From assembly GCF_042655485.1 (NCBI RefSeq), contig NZ_JBHSMC010000001.1, forward strand, positions 620,001-684,000: a DNA stretch of 64,000 nt, in the 5' to 3' direction. Under the pieces are notes generated by a model. The model was not told where the DNA came from. It was given only the letters and a program-made list of their open reading frames with translations, and made no database searches. Shown here one piece after another: positions 35,261 through 44,076 of this stretch. The first letter of the stretch is position 1. Every line of letters begins with the position of its first letter. The stretch comes from Lederbergia graminis. Lineage in GTDB: Bacteria; Bacillota; Bacilli; Bacillales; Bacillaceae_C. The position numbers were made by a program, and so were the translations under genes.

Positions 35261-36259
35261 TTAAGCCTCTTCAACATTTACAGCATTGCTTATTGTACCG
35301 GATATATCACTTTTCACCATATCTCGAGTTTGACGAACAGCATGATAAATTGCATTAGCATTAGAAGAACCATGCGCTTTAATCACTGGAGCTTCTAACC
35401 CAAATAAACAAGCTCCACCGTACTCCGAATAATCGAGCATATCTTTTAATTTACGGAGATCTGGCAAGATAACTCCTGCCGCTAGTTTATTTTTTAAATT
35501 TTTTGTTAGTACATCCTTAAGCATGGTAAATACTGCGGAAGCAGTTCCTTCTATCGATTTCAATACGACATTACCAGTGAAACCATCCGTCACTACAACG
35601 TCCGCATGACCTTCTAATAATTCCCTTGCTTCTATATTGCCTACAAAATGAAACGTATCTTTATCTAGTGAACTTAATAGTTCAAATGTTTTTTTGGTAA
35701 GTTCATTACCTTTATTCTCTTCGGAACCAATATTTAAAAGAGCAATTCTTGGTTTGTTTACTTTTCTTACATTTTCCGCATAAATACTTCCCATGATTGC
35801 GTATTGAAGTAGATGCTCAGGTTTCGCATCAGCATTTGCACCTAAGTCAAGCATGACAAAGCCTTTCCCATCTAATGTAGGAAGGGTAGGTGCTAAAGCT
35901 GGACGATCGATTCCTTTAATTCTACCAACTACGAAAAGACCTGCTGCCATTAGAGCCCCAGTATTCCCTGCTGAAATACAAGCATCCGCCTCTCCATCTT
36001 TGACAGCTTGTGCCATGAGTACCATAGAAGCATTCTTTTTCTTTCTAACTGCACGGACCGGCTCATCCGTACCTTCAATTTTTTCAGTTGTATGTACGAT
36101 GGAAATATTTTTATTATCTATTACAAATTCTTTTATTTGTGATTCATCACCGTATAATATGAATTCCGTATCCGGAAAGTCCTGTGCTGCTCGGTTAATC
36201 CCAAGAACTATCTCCTTAGGCGCATTATCTCCACCCATAGCGTCTATCGCTATTTTCAT
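35261..36259 (-). CDS. plsX: Phosphate acyltransferase PlsX
   Basis: Makes acyl-phosphate from acyl-ACP as the first step of phospholipid synthesis via PlsY. Starts MKIAIDAMGGDNAPKEIV, contains SAGNTGALMAAGLFVVGRIKGIDRPALAP and VVTDGFTGNVVLKSIEG. 332 residues. Its ATG overlaps the fapR stop. FakA, encoded in the same neighbourhood (39072-40730), supplies acyl-phosphate from exogenous fatty acids. Confidence 0.97.
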   Translation of the reverse strand: MKIAIDAMGGDNAPKEIVLGINRAAQDFPDTEFILYGDESQIKEFVIDNKNISIVHTTEKIEGTDEPVRAVRKKKNASMVLMAQAVKDGEADACISAGNTGALMAAGLFVVGRIKGIDRPALAPTLPTLDGKGFVMLDLGANADAKPEHLLQYAIMGSIYAENVRKVNKPRIALLNIGSEENKGNELTKKTFELLSSLDKDTFHFVGNIEARELLEGHADVVVTDGFTGNVVLKSIEGTASAVFTMLKDVLTKNLKNKLAAGVILPDLRKLKDMLDYSEYGGACLFGLEAPVIKAHGSSNANAIYHAVRQTRDMVKSDISGTISNAVNVEEA

Positions 36260-36840
36260 TACTCTTCACCTTCATTCATTTGACTAGAACGGTACATCTC
36301 GAACTCACCTTTAAATACTAGTTCTTTTCCAACATAGCTAAGCACTTCTACTACAGTGCGATCAGAATTAGGTGTTCGTTTCCGTACTTTTGCTTTTGCG
36401 ACTACTCTTTCTCCCAATTTTACTGGTCGAGTATAGTGAATATTCACCTTTACAGTTAGTGCGAGATCATCATTAATAACAGCTACAGCTAAAGAGTTAG
36501 CCTGTGCAAATAAATGATGCCCCCGTGCTATTAAATTCCGTTTGAATACATGCTCTTTTTGAACATCAAATATCGAGATAGCAGACTCATCTAATTCAAT
36601 ATCAATAATTTCTCCAATAACTTCATCAATTGGAAGAGCTTTTACTTCATTAACTACATGCTTCTCTGCAACCGATTTTATTCTTTCTCTCAATTCTGGA
36701 ATGGAAAGCTCCATTCTATCCAATCTGATTGTTTGTACACTTACTGAAAACTTCTCAGATAATTCTTCATCGGTAATAAAAGGGTTATCATCAATTGTCT
36801 GTCGGAGCAGTTTTTGCCGCTCCTTTTTCGAAGGTCTCAT
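36259..36840 (-). CDS. fapR: Transcription factor FapR
   Basis: Repressor of fatty-acid and phospholipid synthesis genes, released by malonyl-CoA. N-terminal helix-turn-helix (about 1-60: TDEELSEKFSVSVQTIRLDRMELSIPELRERIK) and a C-terminal hot-dog ligand domain with ARGHHLFAQANSLAVAVIN. 193 residues. First gene of fapR-plsX-fabD-fabG-acpP and autoregulated through the operator just upstream. Confidence 0.97.
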   Translation of the reverse strand: MRPSKKERQKLLRQTIDDNPFITDEELSEKFSVSVQTIRLDRMELSIPELRERIKSVAEKHVVNEVKALPIDEVIGEIIDIELDESAISIFDVQKEHVFKRNLIARGHHLFAQANSLAVAVINDDLALTVKVNIHYTRPVKLGERVVAKAKVRKRTPNSDRTVVEVLSYVGKELVFKGEFEMYRSSQMNEGEE

Positions 36841-36865
36841 TTATTATCAACACCATTTCAAGATA

Positions 36866-36882
36866 TTATGACTAGGTATTAA
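36866..36882. promoter_or_regulatory. FapR operator
   Basis: On the minus strand TTAATACCTAGTCATAA, a near match to the FapR consensus TTAGTACCTAGTACTAA. It lies immediately downstream of the -10, over the expected transcription start. Confidence 0.85.
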
Positions 36883-36886
36883 CAGT

Positions 36887-36915
36887 AGTATATAAAAAAA
36901 TAGAGGGATGCGCAA
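36887..36915 (-). promoter_or_regulatory. Sigma-A promoter of the fapR operon
   Basis: TTGCGC (36910-36915), 17-bp spacer, TATACT (36887-36892). The -35 lies in the 3' arm and loop region of the recG terminator. Confidence 0.72.
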
Positions 36916-36936
36916 CCAAAAGCATTTCCCTCTATT
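36893..36936 (-). terminator. Intrinsic terminator after recG
   Basis: Minus-strand AATAGAGGGAAATGC / GCATCCCTCTATT stem (10 perfect outer pairs) followed by TTTTTTT. It starts at the recG stop codon. Confidence 0.9.
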
Positions 36937-39016
36937 AATCTAATTTTTCCCCAGATAGAACTCCAGATTGCTGTAAATACTGACGTATATAGGTAAACTC
37001 ATCACTTACCCAAAACTCTTCATTAGAAATTAAGGATGCTGCATCATTACGAGCAGTTTCTAAAGCTCGATAATCATGTACCATATCAGCTACTTTAAAC
37101 TCTGGAAGACCGCTTTGTTTTCGTCCAAAGAAATCACCCGGGCCACGAAGTTCTAAGTCACGTTCACTTAATACGAAACCATCATTCGTTTCCGTCATGA
37201 TCCGCATACGTTCTTTCCCTACTTCTGTCTTCGGATCGGCTAGTAAAATACAATAGGATTGTTCACTTCCTCTTCCAACCCTACCCCGTAGTTGGTGCAA
37301 TTGAGATAAACCAAAGCGTTCTGCATCATAAATTACCATTACTGTTGCATTCGGTACATTTACTCCAACCTCAACAACCGTAGTCGATACTAATACTTGT
37401 ATCTTATTTTCACTGAACGCTCTCATAACCTCATCTTTTTCTGTTGCGTGTAATTTCCCATGCATAAGCCCAACAGAATACGTTCCTGCATAATAATTTG
37501 AAAGAAGGTCATGTACATCAATCGCATTCTGAACATCTAATTTATCTGATTCCTCTATAAGCGGACATATCACATATGCTTGTCGCCCTTTTTTAAGTTC
37601 CTTATTTATGAAATCGAGAATACGATCAAGCATTTCATGTTTCACCCAATGTGTCTCAATTGCTTTTCTTCCAGCAGGCATTTCATTAATGATGGATACA
37701 TCCATTTCACCAAATACAGTTATCGCTAAAGTCCTAGGAATTGGTGTAGCCGTCATAAATAAGACATCTGGAGCTTCGCCCTTTTCACGCAAGATTCTTC
37801 GTTGCTCAACTCCAAATCTATGTTGTTCATCTGTTATTACTAAGCCTAATTTCAAAAAGTTAACATCGTCTTGAATAAGAGCATGCGTTCCAATAATGAT
37901 ATCTATATCACCTGCCTCGAGTCGCTCGAGGATTTCTTTTCGTCTTTTTCCTTTGACCGATCCTGTTAGTAATGCAATTTCTACATCTGTACCAGCGAGG
38001 AGCTTACTTAAGGATTCTGCATGCTGTTCTGCAAGTATCTCTGTTGGGACCATTAACGCACCTTGATATCCTGCCGTTATACTAGCATATAAAGCGATAG
38101 TAGCAACAGCGGTTTTTCCCGATCCTACATCACCTTGTAACAATCTATTCATCTTGTAAGGTGATTTTAAATCCGCACAAATTTCATTTACTACTTTCTT
38201 CTGTGCATTTGTTAATTGAAAAGGTAACATAGAAATAAACTGTTTAACTTTTTGTAAATCATAATGTTGACCTATTCCCATGGATTGTTCACGTTGTACT
38301 TTTCGTAATACTTGCATTTTCAGTTGAAAATATAGAAATTCTTCATAAATAATCGTCCTTCTTGCTTGCTTCACTTCTTCAGCTGAATGAGGGAAATGCA
38401 TAATACGAAGGGCATCTTTCTTACTAAGTAATTTATATTGTTCACGGATCTTTGTTGGTATCGATTCTGTTATATAATTCCCATATTCGTTAAAAGCAGA
38501 AGTAATATATCTTCTTAACGCTTTAACAGTTATCGATCCTTTTACAGAGTATACAGGTTCGAAATCTGAACCTACAGAAGAGCCAATTTTAATATCTTGC
38601 CCAGTTATTGTCTGTCGATGTTTATCCCACTTACCAGTAACAGTTATCGTATCTTGTGGCGAAAGCTTATTTTTTAAATAAGCTCGGTTAAAAAAAGTAA
38701 CCTTTATTAAATGATTATCTACAAACATGTGAATCGTCAATCGATTCTTTTTTCTACCATAATACATAACAGCTGGTTCACTATGTACTGTTCCTTCAAC
38801 CGTAATTTTTTCATTATGTGCTACCTCTGTGATATCACGTAATCGAACATCTTCGTACCGAAAAGGCAAATGGTGCAGGAGGTCATTCACGGTATGAATC
38901 CCCATTGCAGCTAATTGGTCAGCAGTCTCTTCACCAATTCCTTTTATAACAGAAGTAGGGTGATCAAGTGATTGATTCACAGTAATTCCACTAACTTCTT
39001 CACTCACCAAATTCAC
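36935..39016 (-). CDS. recG: ATP-dependent DNA helicase RecG
   Basis: Double-strand branch-migration helicase for replication-fork rescue. N-terminal wedge/OB domain, Walker A GDVGSGKT (295-302), DEQH box in VITDEQHRFGVEQR, and C-terminal motifs VSTTVVEVGVNVPNATVMVI and QLRGRVGRG. 693 residues from GTG 39016; TTG 39010 and GTG 39007 are equally placed alternatives because the AGAGGTGA site is nearby. Confidence 0.97.
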   Translation of the reverse strand: MNLVSEEVSGITVNQSLDHPTSVIKGIGEETADQLAAMGIHTVNDLLHHLPFRYEDVRLRDITEVAHNEKITVEGTVHSEPAVMYYGRKKNRLTIHMFVDNHLIKVTFFNRAYLKNKLSPQDTITVTGKWDKHRQTITGQDIKIGSSVGSDFEPVYSVKGSITVKALRRYITSAFNEYGNYITESIPTKIREQYKLLSKKDALRIMHFPHSAEEVKQARRTIIYEEFLYFQLKMQVLRKVQREQSMGIGQHYDLQKVKQFISMLPFQLTNAQKKVVNEICADLKSPYKMNRLLQGDVGSGKTAVATIALYASITAGYQGALMVPTEILAEQHAESLSKLLAGTDVEIALLTGSVKGKRRKEILERLEAGDIDIIIGTHALIQDDVNFLKLGLVITDEQHRFGVEQRRILREKGEAPDVLFMTATPIPRTLAITVFGEMDVSIINEMPAGRKAIETHWVKHEMLDRILDFINKELKKGRQAYVICPLIEESDKLDVQNAIDVHDLLSNYYAGTYSVGLMHGKLHATEKDEVMRAFSENKIQVLVSTTVVEVGVNVPNATVMVIYDAERFGLSQLHQLRGRVGRGSEQSYCILLADPKTEVGKERMRIMTETNDGFVLSERDLELRGPGDFFGRKQSGLPEFKVADMVHDYRALETARNDAASLISNEEFWVSDEFTYIRQYLQQSGVLSGEKLD

Positions 39017-39028
39017 CTCTATCCTTTC

Positions 39029-39075
39029 ATAACCAGAAATAGAAGGGGGTTACCCTTCTATTTGTGTGTGGTTAT
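39029..39075 (-). terminator. Two-part hairpin between fakA and recG
   Basis: Inner perfect 11-bp stem AAATAGAAGGG / CCCTTCTATTT with outer arms ATAACCA / TGGTTAT (39029-39035 and 39069-39075). No proper T-run, so it may be a weak terminator or RNA-processing element. Confidence 0.6.
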
Positions 39076-40730
39076 TCTACAGATATAATGAAGTTGTATA
39101 ATGGTTGTTTTCCATTATGAATTTCCACTTCAACATCCTCAAAATTATCGCTTATATACTGTTCTACTTTATCAACTATTTCAGGAGCAGTATCTTCGCC
39201 ATGGATAACCGTTATGATTTCAGAATCACTGTCAATCATCTTATTTAGAAGATTACATGTTGCTTGGAATAAGTCTTTATTTGTTTCAACGATTTTCCCG
39301 TCTTGTATTCCCATATAATCATCTTTTGTAATGGCAATCCCATCGATACTGGTATCTCTTACTGCATAAGTTACTTGTCCTGTTTTCACTTGAGATAATG
39401 CTTCTGACATCCCTTGCCCATTCTGTTCAATAGAAGCAGATGGATTGAATGCTAAAATAGCAGAAAGACCTTGTGGAACAGATGTAGAAGGTACAACTAC
39501 AACATTCTCTGTGGCAATTTCAGCAGCTTGTTCTGCAGCCATAATAATATTCTTATTATTTGGTAACAAAATGATGTTGCTTGCATTGGCACTTTCGATT
39601 GCTTTCATGATATCTTCAGTGCTAGGATTCATCGTTTGGCCACCTTCAATTACGCTAGTGGCACCTACACTTTTAAATAAATCTGCAATCCCTTCACCCA
39701 TTGAAACAGCAATAATTCCATATTCCTGCTTTTCCTGTGGAGAAGAATGTTTATGAGAATCTCCATCTATAATGGAGCTATGTTGTTCACGCATATTTTC
39801 AATTTTCATATTAATTAAGCTACCGTATTGTTGACCATATGATAAAACGTCACCAGGATGCTCCGTATGAATGTGTACTTTCACAACACTTTCATCGGCA
39901 ATTACTAATAAAGAATCTCCATGTTCACTAAGGTCATTTCTAAAGTTTTCTTCCGTAAATGACTTTTTATCGTTATCGAATTTCACCATAAATTCAGTAC
40001 AATAGCCAAATTCAATGTCTTCTGTGTTCATAAAACTTTGTACAGATTGATGATGTTGTGCATTGACAAGCTCATCTATTGAAGGAGCTATCTCTGTAAC
40101 ATCTGGTAACTCTTCGCCAGTTAACTCAGCTAAAAAGCCTTCATAAACACATACAAGTCCTTGTCCACCACTATCAACTACCCCAACTTCTTTTAAAACA
40201 GGTAATAAATCAGGAGTACGTTTTAAGGATGCTTTCGCTTCTTTTAGAGTCTCTGACATAATCTTAATGATATCAGATTCCGTTTTTGCTATCTCTACAG
40301 CCCTATTTGCTGCATCTTTCGCAACTGTTAAAATCGTACCTTCAACAGGTTTCATTACTGCTTTATATGCAGTTAATACACCTGCTTCTAATGCATGAGC
40401 AAATTCACTTCCTGAAAGTGATGGTTTCGCCTCAATATCTTTTGCAAAGCCACGAAATAATTGTGATAAAATAACACCAGAATTACCACGTGCCCCCATT
40501 AATAAACCTTTAGATAAGGCTGCTGCCACTTTTCCAATATGTTGTTGCTTATTTGCTTGCACTTCTTTTGAACCAGAAGTCATCGATAAATTCATATTTG
40601 TTCCTGTATCTCCGTCAGGCACCGGGAATACATTCAAGGCATCTACCATTTGCGCATTAGCAGACAAATTGTTAGCACCTTTCACGATCATCTCGGCGAA
40701 CCTATTTCCATCTAATGATGTTATAGACAC
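39072..40730 (-). CDS. fakA: Fatty acid kinase catalytic subunit FakA (YloV)
   Basis: DAK1/DegV-partner kinase that, with a FakB acyl-binding protein, phosphorylates exogenous fatty acids. N-terminal Dak phosphatase-like domain with VFPVPDGDTGTNMNLSMTSG and LLMGARGNSGVILSQLFRGF; C-terminal EDD-type domain. Start chosen at GTG 40730, 7 nt after GGAGGAGG, giving a VSITSLDGNRFAEMI N-terminus like B. subtilis YloV; the longer frame to 40778 reads through the ribosome binding site. 16 bp after yloU. Confidence 0.94.
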   Translation of the reverse strand: MSITSLDGNRFAEMIVKGANNLSANAQMVDALNVFPVPDGDTGTNMNLSMTSGSKEVQANKQQHIGKVAAALSKGLLMGARGNSGVILSQLFRGFAKDIEAKPSLSGSEFAHALEAGVLTAYKAVMKPVEGTILTVAKDAANRAVEIAKTESDIIKIMSETLKEAKASLKRTPDLLPVLKEVGVVDSGGQGLVCVYEGFLAELTGEELPDVTEIAPSIDELVNAQHHQSVQSFMNTEDIEFGYCTEFMVKFDNDKKSFTEENFRNDLSEHGDSLLVIADESVVKVHIHTEHPGDVLSYGQQYGSLINMKIENMREQHSSIIDGDSHKHSSPQEKQEYGIIAVSMGEGIADLFKSVGATSVIEGGQTMNPSTEDIMKAIESANASNIILLPNNKNIIMAAEQAAEIATENVVVVPSTSVPQGLSAILAFNPSASIEQNGQGMSEALSQVKTGQVTYAVRDTSIDGIAITKDDYMGIQDGKIVETNKDLFQATCNLLNKMIDSDSEIITVIHGEDTAPEIVDKVEQYISDNFEDVEVEIHNGKQPLYNFIISVE

Positions 40731-40746
40731 GTTAATTCCTCCTCCA

Positions 40747-41109
40747 TTACGGATTCGTAACCCGAACCCCTTGAACATAAATATTTACAGTATCAGCTGA
40801 AATACCTATCGTTTGTTCAAGTGTATATTTTACTTTTGATTGCACATTATGAGCAACCTCTGAAATCTTTGTTCCATAGCTAACAATAATATACATGTCT
40901 ATGTGTAACGCCTGTTCTTCCTGACGGATGATAATACCACGAGTGAAATTTTCCTTACGTAAGATTTCTGTTAAACCGTCTTTAATTTGCTTTTTAGAAG
41001 CCATGCCAACAATACCATAGCAATCGATTGCAGCTCCACCAGCAATTGTTGCTATAACATCATTAGATATATCAATATGACCGAACTTCGTTTTCATTTC
41101 AATGGACAT
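40747..41109 (-). CDS. yloU: Asp23/Gls24 family envelope stress protein YloU
   Basis: A 120-residue Asp23/Gls24 protein (GHIDISNDVIATIAGGAAIDCYGIVGM; VQSKVKYTLEQTIGISADTVNIYVQGVRV). Members are peripheral envelope-associated proteins of uncertain function; yloU-fakA linkage is conserved. ATG 41109 with AGGAGGAAT upstream. Confidence 0.93.
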   Translation of the reverse strand: MSIEMKTKFGHIDISNDVIATIAGGAAIDCYGIVGMASKKQIKDGLTEILRKENFTRGIIIRQEEQALHIDMYIIVSYGTKISEVAHNVQSKVKYTLEQTIGISADTVNIYVQGVRVTNP

Positions 41110-41394
41110 GTATAATTCCTCCTTATTAGTCGAAATATCCTATGAAAAGTGTGAATTATATATTATCGCCTCACTACATAGATAAAGTTATTTTACTATA
41201 ACGGAACAGTTTTTAAAAGTTTCTCCTGTATGATTATTTCTAGTTTGCTGATGATTGTCAAGCCTAAAACTGCGATTGATATTATATTGCATTCTAATAA
41301 TATGTGTGATAAATTATTAAAGTATGTTTAATGACAGATTTTGAAGTGATGAACAATAATCTAGGTCTAACTTCATCTATGGGAGGGATTATTA
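41110..41394. other. Divergent intergenic region yloU/rpmB
   Basis: 285 bp without a gene. It holds the rpmB promoter on the plus strand and presumably the yloU promoter on the minus strand (an AT-rich TATATAAT-like block near 41155-41165, with no convincing -35). No RNA gene or riboswitch recognised. Confidence 0.5.
41276..41303 (+). promoter_or_regulatory. Candidate sigma-A promoter of rpmB
   Basis: TTGATA (41276-41281), 16-bp spacer, TAATAT (41298-41303); about 90 bp upstream of the rpmB ATG. Confidence 0.5.
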
Positions 41395-41583
41395 ATGCCA
41401 AAGCAATGTGTTATCACTGGGCGTAAGGCTTCAGCAGGAAATAGAAGATCACATGCTATGAATGCGAACAAACGTACATGGGGTGCGAATCTTCAAAAAG
41501 TACGTATTCTTGTTGACGGTAAACCGAAACGTGTTTGGGTATCTGCAAGAGCCCTTAAATCAGGTAAAGTCGAAAGAGTATAA
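41395..41583 (+). CDS. rpmB: 50S ribosomal protein L28
   Basis: Large-subunit protein, 62 residues: MPKQCVITGRKASAGNRRSHAMNANKRTWGANLQ-type sequence with the usual VRILVDGKPKRVWVSARALKSGKV. It lacks the Cys pairs of the zinc-binding L28 paralogue except the single Cys at residue 5. Strong GGGAGGG site. One of only two plus-strand genes, as in B. subtilis. Confidence 0.97.
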   Translation: MPKQCVITGRKASAGNRRSHAMNANKRTWGANLQKVRILVDGKPKRVWVSARALKSGKVERV

Positions 41584-41629
41584 AATAACTAGAAGTACGT
41601 TCCACTTACGGAAGTACTTCCATCTTCAA

Positions 41630-41674
41630 AAACAGAAGAAAGGCACCTTTTTGGTGCCTTTCTTCTTATTTTTC
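41630..41674. terminator. Bidirectional terminator between rpmB and spoVM
   Basis: Perfect 14-bp stem (41634-41647 with 41653-41666), TTTTT loop, followed on the plus strand by TTATTTTT; the minus strand also continues with T-rich TTCTGTTTTTG, so it can end both converging transcripts. Confidence 0.9.
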
Positions 41675-41753
41675 AACCTTTTTTAAATGTCCCCAACATC
41701 GCTCTAACTATTCCTCCCAAAAATCGAGGAAGTTTAATTGTATAAAATCTCAT
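41673..41753 (-). CDS. spoVM: Stage V sporulation protein M (26 residues)
   Basis: A 26-residue amphipathic peptide that recognises the convex forespore membrane and anchors SpoIVA to start the spore coat. It reads MRFYTIKLPRFLGG at the N-terminus and IVRAMLGTFKKG at the end; compared with the B. subtilis peptide the changes are conservative, and the helix-breaking Pro9 is kept. AGGAGGG lies 9 nt upstream of the ATG. Position between thiN and rpmB is canonical. Its presence implies a spore former. Confidence 0.95.
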   Translation of the reverse strand: MRFYTIKLPRFLGGIVRAMLGTFKKG

Positions 41754-41857
41754 TAAAAATTCCCTCCTAGTCTAAAAAATACCGGCTTACACCCACTGAT
41801 AATATATTCGTAGTAATCGGATAAGTACGCACCCTTAGATAAAAATGGGCCTATATG

Positions 41858-42523
41858 TTAATCTGTACTTCTTACCATCATTAATATGCCTTTTTCAAAG
41901 GAAAAAGTACCAGATTGTTGGATTAATTCATTACTAATACATAATGATGAACCAAATTCAACTGTCTTATCTGTGAGTGGATATTTAAAACCCTTTAATG
42001 TTAAGCCAATTATTTCAGAACTAAGCGGAATAAAAGACACATATTTCTTTTTCTCATCTTTAAAAATTTCATGCGTTTCAGGGAAATACACCGATAATGT
42101 ATTTTGCTGATCCATTATATTTATTGGTATATGGGGATGCTGTTTTTGAAATTTCGATAACATAAATGCATTTGCCATAAAATGATCGAGTCTACCACCT
42201 GTTGCACCCCAAATAATTATTTTTTCCGGATCATGTTCCAATGCACAAAAGAGGGCCAACTCTAAATCTGTTTCATCCTTTTCCGGGTTGGCCTGTTTTA
42301 TGTTAGGAACTTTTTCTTTAATCTCTTCCCATTCACGTTCATTTATTGAATCAAAATCACCTACAGCATATGTAGGTATTATCCCTTTCTCCAATAAATA
42401 ATACACTCCACGGTCAACACCCATCCAAATAGTATTACTTACGTTTTTGTATGAGTCATATTCAGGAATGTATTGTTGTGGTCCACCAGCTACAATGTAT
42501 ATAGCTTTTATATTTTGACTCAT
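41858..42523 (-). CDS. thiN: Thiamine pyrophosphokinase
   Basis: Converts thiamine to thiamine diphosphate with ATP. Contains MGVDRGVYYLLEKGIIPTYAVGDFDSI, the GDFDS active-site motif, DETDLELAL and WGATGGRLDHFMANA. 221 residues. Overlaps the rpe stop. No TPP riboswitch seen upstream, as expected for a salvage kinase in this cluster. Confidence 0.95.
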   Translation of the reverse strand: MSQNIKAIYIVAGGPQQYIPEYDSYKNVSNTIWMGVDRGVYYLLEKGIIPTYAVGDFDSINEREWEEIKEKVPNIKQANPEKDETDLELALFCALEHDPEKIIIWGATGGRLDHFMANAFMLSKFQKQHPHIPINIMDQQNTLSVYFPETHEIFKDEKKKYVSFIPLSSEIIGLTLKGFKYPLTDKTVEFGSSLCISNELIQQSGTFSFEKGILMMVRSTD

Positions 42524-43176
42524 TATTGTAACTCAGAGCGGATTTCTTCGATTGCTGCTTTACGATCTTCCTTTCCAAAAATAGCCGATCCTGCAACAAA
42601 AACATTTGCTCCTGCCTCCATACAAATTTTCGCATTGCCTGCATGTATTCCACCATCAAGTTCGATATCAACATTTAAACCTTTACGTTCGATCATTGAT
42701 CTTACTTCTTTGATTTTTGACAATACTCCAGGAATAAACGATTGACCACCAAATCCAGGGTTCACTGTCATTAGCAATACCATATCTACATCTTCAATAA
42801 TATTCTCAAGTATTGATGCAGGTGTTGCTGGGTTTAAAACAACTCCAGGCTTCACACCAAGCTTCCTTATTTCTTGAATTGTTCGATGAAGGTGTGGGCA
42901 TGCCTCTACATGAACAGTAATTATATCTGCACCTGCATCAGCAAATGCTTGTAAATATTTATCAGGATTTTCAATCATTAAATGTACGTCTAAAGGTATA
43001 TTAGTTACCTTCCTTACTGCTTCTACTACAAGTGGTCCCATAGTTATATTAGGAACAAAATGACCATCCATTACATCAATGTGAATATAATCCGCACCTG
43101 CAGATTCTACTGATCTTACTTCATCCCCTAATTTCGAGAAATCTGCTGCTAATATAGAAGGAGCAATTTTCATCAT
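42523..43176 (-). CDS. rpe: Ribulose-phosphate 3-epimerase
   Basis: Pentose phosphate pathway TIM-barrel epimerase. IAPSILAADFSKLGDEV, YIHIDVMDGHFVPNITMGP, VDLMTVNPGFGGQ-type (VLLMTVNPGFGGQSFI) and ELDGGIHAGNA motifs are intact, with catalytic Asp residues in DVMDG and DGGI. 217 residues, overlapping thiN and 1 bp after rsgA. Confidence 0.97.
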   Translation of the reverse strand: MMKIAPSILAADFSKLGDEVRSVESAGADYIHIDVMDGHFVPNITMGPLVVEAVRKVTNIPLDVHLMIENPDKYLQAFADAGADIITVHVEACPHLHRTIQEIRKLGVKPGVVLNPATPASILENIIEDVDMVLLMTVNPGFGGQSFIPGVLSKIKEVRSMIERKGLNVDIELDGGIHAGNAKICMEAGANVFVAGSAIFGKEDRKAAIEEIRSELQ

Positions 43177-43177
43177 G

Positions 43178-44059
43178 TTAATATCTCACCTTTCTCTCCC
43201 GAATCTCCTGTAAAAATTGCAAATAGTTTTCATAACGGAAAGAAGCAATCACTTCGGCCTCAACAGCATCCTTCACAGCACACTTAGGCTCATTTAGATG
43301 TAGACAGCCACGAAATTTGCAATCTCGCCCTTTTTCCTCTATTTCAAGGAAATATGAAGATAATTCTTCCGCCTCGATATCCGTAAATTCTAATGAACTA
43401 AACCCAGGGGTATCTGCTACTAACCCCGAATCGACTCTCACTAATTCGACATGACGAGTAGTATGTTTCCCACGACCAAGATGCGTAGAAATCTCATTTG
43501 TCTTCATTTGTAAATCCGGTTGTAGTACATTAAGCAATGTGGATTTACCTACACCAGATTGGCCAGCAAATACACTCGTCTTATCAGCGAGGAAAGGACG
43601 AATATCCTCTATCCCTTCCTCCGTCTTCGCTGACAGTAAAAGTACTTCATAGCCAATAGACTGATACAAATGAATATATCGATTGATTTCCTCTCGCTCT
43701 TGACTATTAAGCAAGTCCGCTTTCGTAATACATATTATTGGAGAAACCATTCTTGATTCCACAATAACTAAAAACCGATCTAATAAAGCAGGATTAAAAG
43801 CTGGTTCAGTAGCAGAGAAAACTAAAATAGCTTGATCTATATTTACAATTGGCGGTCTAACAAGTTCATTTCTTCTCGTCTTCACTTCCATAATGTAACC
43901 TTCTTTTTCATTCTCCGCTTGGAAGATTACATAATCACCTACTAAGGGAGTAATGTTGTTTTTTCGAAAAACTCCTCTCCCTCTACATTGAAAGATTTTA
44001 CCGTCCGATAACACATAATAAAATCCACTAAGCGCCTTAATAATTTTCCCTTCTGCCAT
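43178..44059 (-). CDS. rsgA: Ribosome small-subunit-dependent GTPase RsgA (CpgA/YloQ)
   Basis: Circularly permuted GTPase for 30S maturation; in B. subtilis it is phosphorylated by PrkC, its neighbour here. N-terminal OB fold, G4 TKAD (112-115), G1 GQSGVGKS (166-173), G3 DTPGF, and a C-terminal zinc module C-x4-C-x-H type in CKFRGCLHLNEPKC. 293 residues. Confidence 0.97.
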   Translation of the reverse strand: MAEGKIIKALSGFYYVLSDGKIFQCRGRGVFRKNNITPLVGDYVIFQAENEKEGYIMEVKTRRNELVRPPIVNIDQAILVFSATEPAFNPALLDRFLVIVESRMVSPIICITKADLLNSQEREEINRYIHLYQSIGYEVLLLSAKTEEGIEDIRPFLADKTSVFAGQSGVGKSTLLNVLQPDLQMKTNEISTHLGRGKHTTRHVELVRVDSGLVADTPGFSSLEFTDIEAEELSSYFLEIEEKGRDCKFRGCLHLNEPKCAVKDAVEAEVIASFRYENYLQFLQEIRERKVRY

Positions 44060-44076
44060 GTCACCGATCCTTTCAA

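Noticed and set aside
41754..41857. Sigma-E promoter for spoVM
   Set aside because: A GAATATATT-like -35 is present but I cannot find a convincing CATACA-type -10 at 14-15 bp.
42400..42560. TPP riboswitch upstream of thiN
   Set aside because: thiN overlaps rpe with no leader; no TPP-box sequences.
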